Part shown: positions 6,184 to 6,235 of the stretch, in pieces | Layout of the letters: every line of letters starts with the position of its first letter | How positions within the stretch are numbered: the stretch's first letter is position 1 | NCBI GenBank assembly: GCA_016783995.1 | Contig: JADHVN010000082.1 | Coordinates: 1-6,235 of the forward strand | Direction of reading: 5' to 3' | Source of the DNA: Actinomycetota bacterium | GTDB taxonomy: Bacteria > Actinomycetota > Humimicrobiia > Humimicrobiales > Humimicrobiaceae | Length of the DNA: 6,235 nucleotides | The notes under the pieces: generated by a model | What the model saw: the letters and a program-made list of their open reading frames with translations, nothing else | Database searches by the model: none | What the model was told of the DNA's origin: nothing | Made by a program: the position numbers and the translations under genes

Positions 6184-6235
6184 ATGAGAAAGAATTATAT
6201 AATGACACCAGGACCTACCCCAATTTCTGAGGAGG
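6184..6235 (+). CDS. Class V (serine/alanine-glyoxylate type) aminotransferase, 5' fragment
   Basis: The frame is cut by the window edge after 17 complete codons. The peptide MRKNYIMTPGPTPISEE carries the TPGPTP motif that begins PLP-dependent class V aminotransferases of the serine-pyruvate / alanine-glyoxylate group. ATG at 6184 is preferred because GGGAG (6172-6176) lies 7 nt upstream; ATG at 6178 would be only 1 nt from it. The 72-nt gap after ilvN has no clear terminator, so read-through from ilvBN is plausible. Substrate cannot be deduced from so short a piece. Members of this family often sit beside serA and act in serine/glycine metabolism, which is only a suggestion here. Confidence 0.8.
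   Translation, partial: MRKNYIMTPGPTPISEE

Overview
The window comes from a low-GC bacterium. Intergenic DNA is extremely AT-rich and coding DNA moderately so. Ribosome binding sites are strong AAGGAGG-type sites, one gene starts with TTG, and an intrinsic terminator has a T-tract. The enzymes are housekeeping types, with an IlvD of the kind seen in anaerobic bacteria and archaea. The lineage cannot be fixed from sequence alone; a low-GC anaerobe or candidate-phylum bacterium would fit, but this is a guess. All genes lie on the + strand.

Layout: (1) 1-255 is an AT-rich upstream region with a plausible extended -10 promoter. (2) 256-1461 encodes an exported, probably lipid-anchored, trypsin-like serine protease with a Glu-Pro stalk and a short TPR-like tail; a clear intrinsic terminator at 1535-1578 closes this unit. 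(3) 1579-2137 is a long non-enzyme region before ilvD. It holds a 13-bp palindrome, an 11-bp tandem repeat next to a possible promoter, a 48-codon ORF whose last 18 residues include 12 Leu/Val/Ile, a strong hairpin inside that ORF, and a terminator-like hairpin with an 11-of-12 T tract overlapping its end. Together these look like a transcription-attenuation leader for branched-chain amino acid genes. (4) 2138-6111 holds ilvD, ilvB and ilvN. (5) From 6184 to the window edge is the start of a class V aminotransferase.

IlvB and IlvN form acetohydroxyacid synthase (catalytic and ACT-domain regulatory subunits), the first committed step to Val, Leu and Ile. IlvD is the dihydroxyacid dehydratase two steps later. 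The intervening reductoisomerase gene (ilvC), often next to ilvN, is absent here; an aminotransferase of the serine/alanine-glyoxylate type follows instead. ilvB and ilvN are nearly contiguous (9-nt gap). ilvD and ilvB are separated by 128 bp containing a perfect 11-bp inverted repeat with no T-tract.

The item most worth following up is the putative ilv leader peptide and attenuator at 1813-2008. The enzyme genes themselves are ordinary.
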